Of a stretch of 64,000 bases of DNA, positions 60,151 through 64,000 are shown piece by piece. The notes below the pieces were generated by a model. The model was not told the DNA's origin. It saw nothing but the letters and a program-made list of their open reading frames with translations, and ran no database searches. Position 1 is the first letter of the stretch, and every line of letters begins with the position of its first letter. This DNA comes from Motacilla alba alba. Its lineage: Eukaryota; Chordata; Aves; Passeriformes; Motacillidae. A program made the position numbers and the translations under genes. The stretch covers positions 3,534,001-3,598,000 of the forward strand of contig NC_052027.1 of NCBI RefSeq assembly GCF_015832195.1, written 5' to 3'.

Positions 60151-63100
60151 TCTGTTGCTTGAATGATAATTGTTGTGGTGCCATGTTATAGCTTATTGTT
60201 CTTAAAGGAAATTTATTACTCTATTACATTTAATATTTATTACTTTATTACATTACTTTGAGTCTCAGAGATCTTTTTTTTCAACGAGAACTCTTTGTGT
60301 TCATTTAGAAACTTAAAGGGATGTTTCCAGGGTGAGTAGGTGACCTTGTGGGAACACTGCTAAGAGATAAGTGAGGCTGCCTCCCTGCACACAGTGATTA
60401 CAGAGAGCACTGCTTGTTACTATTGTGCATTTGCTTCTATTGTTCTTTGTTCATTTCCTATGTTGTAGGAAAATCTGATATTCCTAAAGCAGATGATGAT
60501 AGTCCCTTCACCAGGGCTTCTCAGTGCACTGATAATACCTGCACTTCCCCATTTTCTCTGGGAGAAAAATAGAATTTGGATAGATGTTGTGTGTTTTACT
60601 GTGAATGTAATCTGATCTTCATTCCTGGTGTCTTTTCAGCTTATGAAATTGTTAATTATGTCCATCATAAACACTTGATTTGAAAAGCAGTGGACAAAGG
60701 TACAAGAGGCTTGAAAATATAATAATGAGGGCTTCCTTTGTTTGTTTTTATCCGTTCACTCCTTAGTAAATGAAACACTACTCCTGTTTGCTTGGCTTAA
60801 GGAATATAATTAAAATGAAGAGCTGCTGGATGATTTTATTGATAAGGAATGTTTCTCCTCCATATTGAGGTACTGAGGAAAAACCTGTCTGGTTTTGGGT
60901 TTTAGGGTCAAAAACAGAATAACTCCTCAAAAGCCTGGCAAGCCTGCTAATGGAAATTACCCAGAAAAGGGACTTTATAAAGGATCATCTTTGCTCCAAA
61001 CCATTAGTAATAACAGATATCTATTCAATAAGAATGGTAAAAAAATCTCACCTTCATGGGGCTGAGTGAAGGGGCTCATGCTGTTCTGTGAGTCTTGAGG
61101 ACATTTAAGTAACAAAAGAGGCAATCTGGACATTGGGTGATGTTAATGCAAACAAACCCACCCTTTTCCTTGGAGAAACCTCGGTTTTGGTAACATTTGA
61201 GCTGTTTGGATAAGTTACTGAAATCAGTGGAGGTTCCTAGCCCTGAGTGAGCTGTGGTGAAGGAAACCACCATGAGAGGGAGTGCAGGTTCTACTGGAAG
61301 GTCCCCTGTGAATGGGAATGCAGGAGGGCAGGAGCTGCCTCCAGGCTGTTCCACCTGGGATCTGACCATCAGCAGGATGTATCCCCTGGGGTTTTATATT
61401 TTATATGTATATTTACCCAGCCAAAGGAACGGTGCAGTTAATCAGCAATTCCTGTCTGTCCTGTGGGAAGGAAGGATTTGGTTTTGAATATAGACATGTT
61501 GCTCCTCAGGTTAAGTGTAAAAGTGAGTTTATGGTGGGAAAGAGACATAAAAATTAGCAGATTCTCTAAAAATTTATTTTCTTATTCAGAAACTCTGAAT
61601 AAAGAGATTTTTTTTCATCCTTTTCCTGACTTACATTGATGTCTTTTCAGTTGTTGTCTTTATTGGTTTCTTGGAACCAAAATCTTGATTACTTTTTGTC
61701 TTTATAATGTCTTTGGCTGCAAGAAATAATTAGAAGTACAGATGGCCTTTTTTATTTTTTGCATGACATTGCAATTAACTGAAGATCTTTCTTTGGCTGA
61801 TTACTGCTCTTATATTTATCCCTGGTTATTTTCTCTTTGTTTTTAAATCATCAAGTTCTTCTAATGTCTCATTACCAATATTTTTTTCTCTTTTTGGTTC
61901 ATCTATTCTCATTAACATTTAAAGTTTTCATCTCTCTTCTCTCCTTACTTTGAATCTATTTTTATTTGACCTTTTTACTTTTTCTCCAGCTTGTGTGCAT
62001 GGTTTGTGTATTTTGCCTTTTTAAAATTTTTCCTTATCCAAAGTGTCTTTTCCTTTTGTCCTTTTTGTACATCTTGCTGTGTATTCTCTTGTTCACACTT
62101 AAAATGTCTCATTCAAGTCAAGTAATACTCCATAAAGCCTTATTAATTACACAGCCTTTCCCATGAGGGGATAACATTTTTGGAAAGCTTCCTTGCTGCT
62201 GCTGCTGCTGAAGTTTACATTAGTGTCTTGCTTCTACAGATTCCAGATGAAAGGGTTTGTATTTTCTAACAGTCACATTCAGCTTGGTTAAAAGTTCATT
62301 TTTATTCCACTTCCAATTGCACTACTGTAAAAAAGCTCCTCTTTAGGCAACACAGTAATCTTCAAAGGCTTAGGCTGACATATGTATTTAATCTAACATT
62401 TATATGCTCCAAGGATATCTTATTTTGTTCAGGGTAACCTCTCATGCTTACAGTGACTGTTCTCTTTCTTATTTCTTTATAGAAAGAGAAGCAATTTCCT
62501 CTCAGAGTTCCACCTTTCAGTAAGGCTTGGCTCAAATATATACCATTACTGGTGGATTCATAAGTTTAAGATGGATTACTTTCCTTTTTTTATCAAATTT
62601 CTGTCTACCTGCTTTGCTCAGTTTTCAGGGCTTTGCATCTTGTGGTCCTTCCTGGCACTGTTCTGCTGCAGAGCAGTTTTTGTTATGTGAGGAAATTCTG
62701 CTTTTTATTCATGCAAAACTCCTAATGATTAGGCTCCACTGTGAAGTATCTCAGGTTTTAAAAGGCAAGATAAATACCAATAACTAACTTCATTCTGACT
62801 AGCCTGCTCTCTGCTGACTATCCTCCTTCATCGGATGTTGCTGATTCCTTCACTTACTGGGGTAGAGGCACACGTTCAAAAACCTTAAAATTGTTATGTC
62901 ATATTTTAGTTTAGAGAGAAAAAAAAAAAGGAGGGGTTAGTTCCGCTCAGTTCTTTCCCTTTGGGAGAGCTGTGGGATTCAAGACAGGATCATGAACTGA
63001 GGCTCTGCTCTCAGCAGCAGATTATCAGAGGTGCTTCCCGAGCTGTACTTTCCTGACTGACCACTGAGTCAGCTCTCTGTGTGGGTCCAGCACATTTTAT

Positions 63101-64000
63101 CTGAGTGCCCCTAACACATTTAGAGCTGGAAGTGTCATAGTAGTCTGGAGATACAGATCTCCCAGTGATTTAAGTGGTGTTATCACAGTGTAAAATAGCA
63201 GTAGGGCTGTAACAAAACACCCTCTGGCTGTCAGACCTCATCCTCCCCTCAGAGATTAAACTCTGCTTCACTGGTACTGCTGCTGGAGGACAATTTGAAG
63301 TATCTTCTTTTTTAACATGAGAAATGGCCAGCTTAAAACAAGTAAAAGAGGTGATTAAAATGTAAAGGTAATGTCTGCAGTCTCATCTGTCAGAAACTGC
63401 GAGATGAATGTCTGGCTCCTTTAGATGTGGGTATATTAACACACATTTATATTCTGGCATGGTTTTGCCGCTGGCAAATACACAAAACAATTTTAAATCA
63501 AAGTTACAAAAAAACTTGCCAATTTAGCTTACTTGATAAGTAGCAGCAAGTGCTGCTTTGCATCAGATTAATACTGATTGTGGTACAGATTGTTAGCTAA
63601 AACTTGGCAGTGTAAGTGTACAAAAGTGTACAGGCTTAGTACAGCAGAAATGTAATTATAGTTTTAATTGTTCTGATAATTTCACACCATGTTCTTGGAA
63701 GTACAGGGAAAACAAAGTAGGTGGTGGTTTGGACATGTTAATAATGAGTTTCAGGCTTGGATAATTAATTTTCAAAAACTTCAGACAATTGATAGAAATT
63801 TTTTTTCAGCATTGAAGTATTTTCTCAGATATTTTATTTAGAACACCTGGCACTTCACAGCAACTTAAGGAGCATTTTGTAACGTTTACCTTTGGGAATT
63901 GTCTAGTCTGCATCTTGTTTGCTGTTATGTAATAGACCTGGAATTTCTGTATTTATGGTCCAGTTGTACACATCGTGATGCTTCAGAGTTTGAATTTTAA
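60100..64000. other. SHQ1 intron 7 (partial)
   Basis: 3.9 kb without a recognised SHQ1 exon, RNA or transposon. T-rich from about 61,600 to 62,100, as expected on the sense strand of many introns. Candidate acceptor-like sites (for example near 62,480) do not open onto SHQ1-like protein sequence. Confidence 0.7.
60108..60150. repeat. (TA)n(CA)n microsatellite
   Basis: About 15 ta units followed by tacacacaca, immediately after the SHQ1 exon 7 donor. Probably length-polymorphic. Confidence 0.92.

Noticed and set aside
62460..62525. Possible SHQ1 exon 8 after a TTTATAG acceptor-like site
   Set aside because: The downstream translation does not resemble the expected Shq1-domain sequence, and no suitable donor in the right phase was found.

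Overview
This is vertebrate nuclear DNA, most likely from a bird. Three protein-coding genes are split by canonical introns, promoters sit in CpG-rich islands, and most recognisable repeats are CR1 LINE fragments of the avian/reptilian type. I see no bacterial operons, phage, plasmid or CRISPR features. The gene order and orientation (PPP4R2 minus, GXYLT2 minus, SHQ1 plus) match the conserved block known from human 3p13, so this is a syntenic piece of a normal avian chromosome.

Layout. (1) 1-25,450: PPP4R2, regulatory subunit 2 of protein phosphatase 4, on the minus strand. Its start codon is at 24,967 and eight coding exons lie in the window; the last, acidic C-terminal exon lies beyond the left edge. 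The promoter is a CpG island with a CCAAT box, GC boxes, a YY1-like site and two E2F-type sites. (2) 25,450-31,860: intergenic DNA with a GC-rich CR1 fragment, a possible MIR-like SINE and a second CR1 tail. (3) 31,868-49,243: a complete seven-exon GXYLT2 on the minus strand, encoding a 411-residue Golgi-type glycosyltransferase that xylosylates O-glucose on Notch EGF repeats. Its first exon lies in a CpG island and carries a tiny uORF. (4) 49,560-52,320: intergenic DNA. (5) 52,321-64,000: SHQ1 on the plus strand, encoding an assembly factor of H/ACA ribonucleoproteins. It has a CpG-island promoter containing a tandem duplication, an untranslated first exon, and six coding exons here (about 240 of roughly 577 residues in human); the gene continues off the right edge.

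The three genes are neighbours by ancestry rather than parts of one pathway: phosphatase regulation, Notch glycosylation and snoRNP/telomerase RNP assembly. GXYLT2 and SHQ1 are transcribed divergently, with about 3.4 kb between their first exons.

Items worth a second look: a GC-AG intron in SHQ1 forced by reading phase; a protein-like open frame of about 150 codons in a GXYLT2 intron that I could not assign; four copies of an 81-82 bp repeat just upstream of SHQ1 exon 7, each with splice-like motifs; a duplicated SHQ1 promoter; start-proximal uORFs in GXYLT2 and possibly SHQ1; and paired E2F motifs upstream of PPP4R2. I found no convincing previously undescribed biological system. Exon boundaries were read by eye from splice motifs, reading phase and protein similarity. 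Transcription start sites and poly(A) sites are not established.
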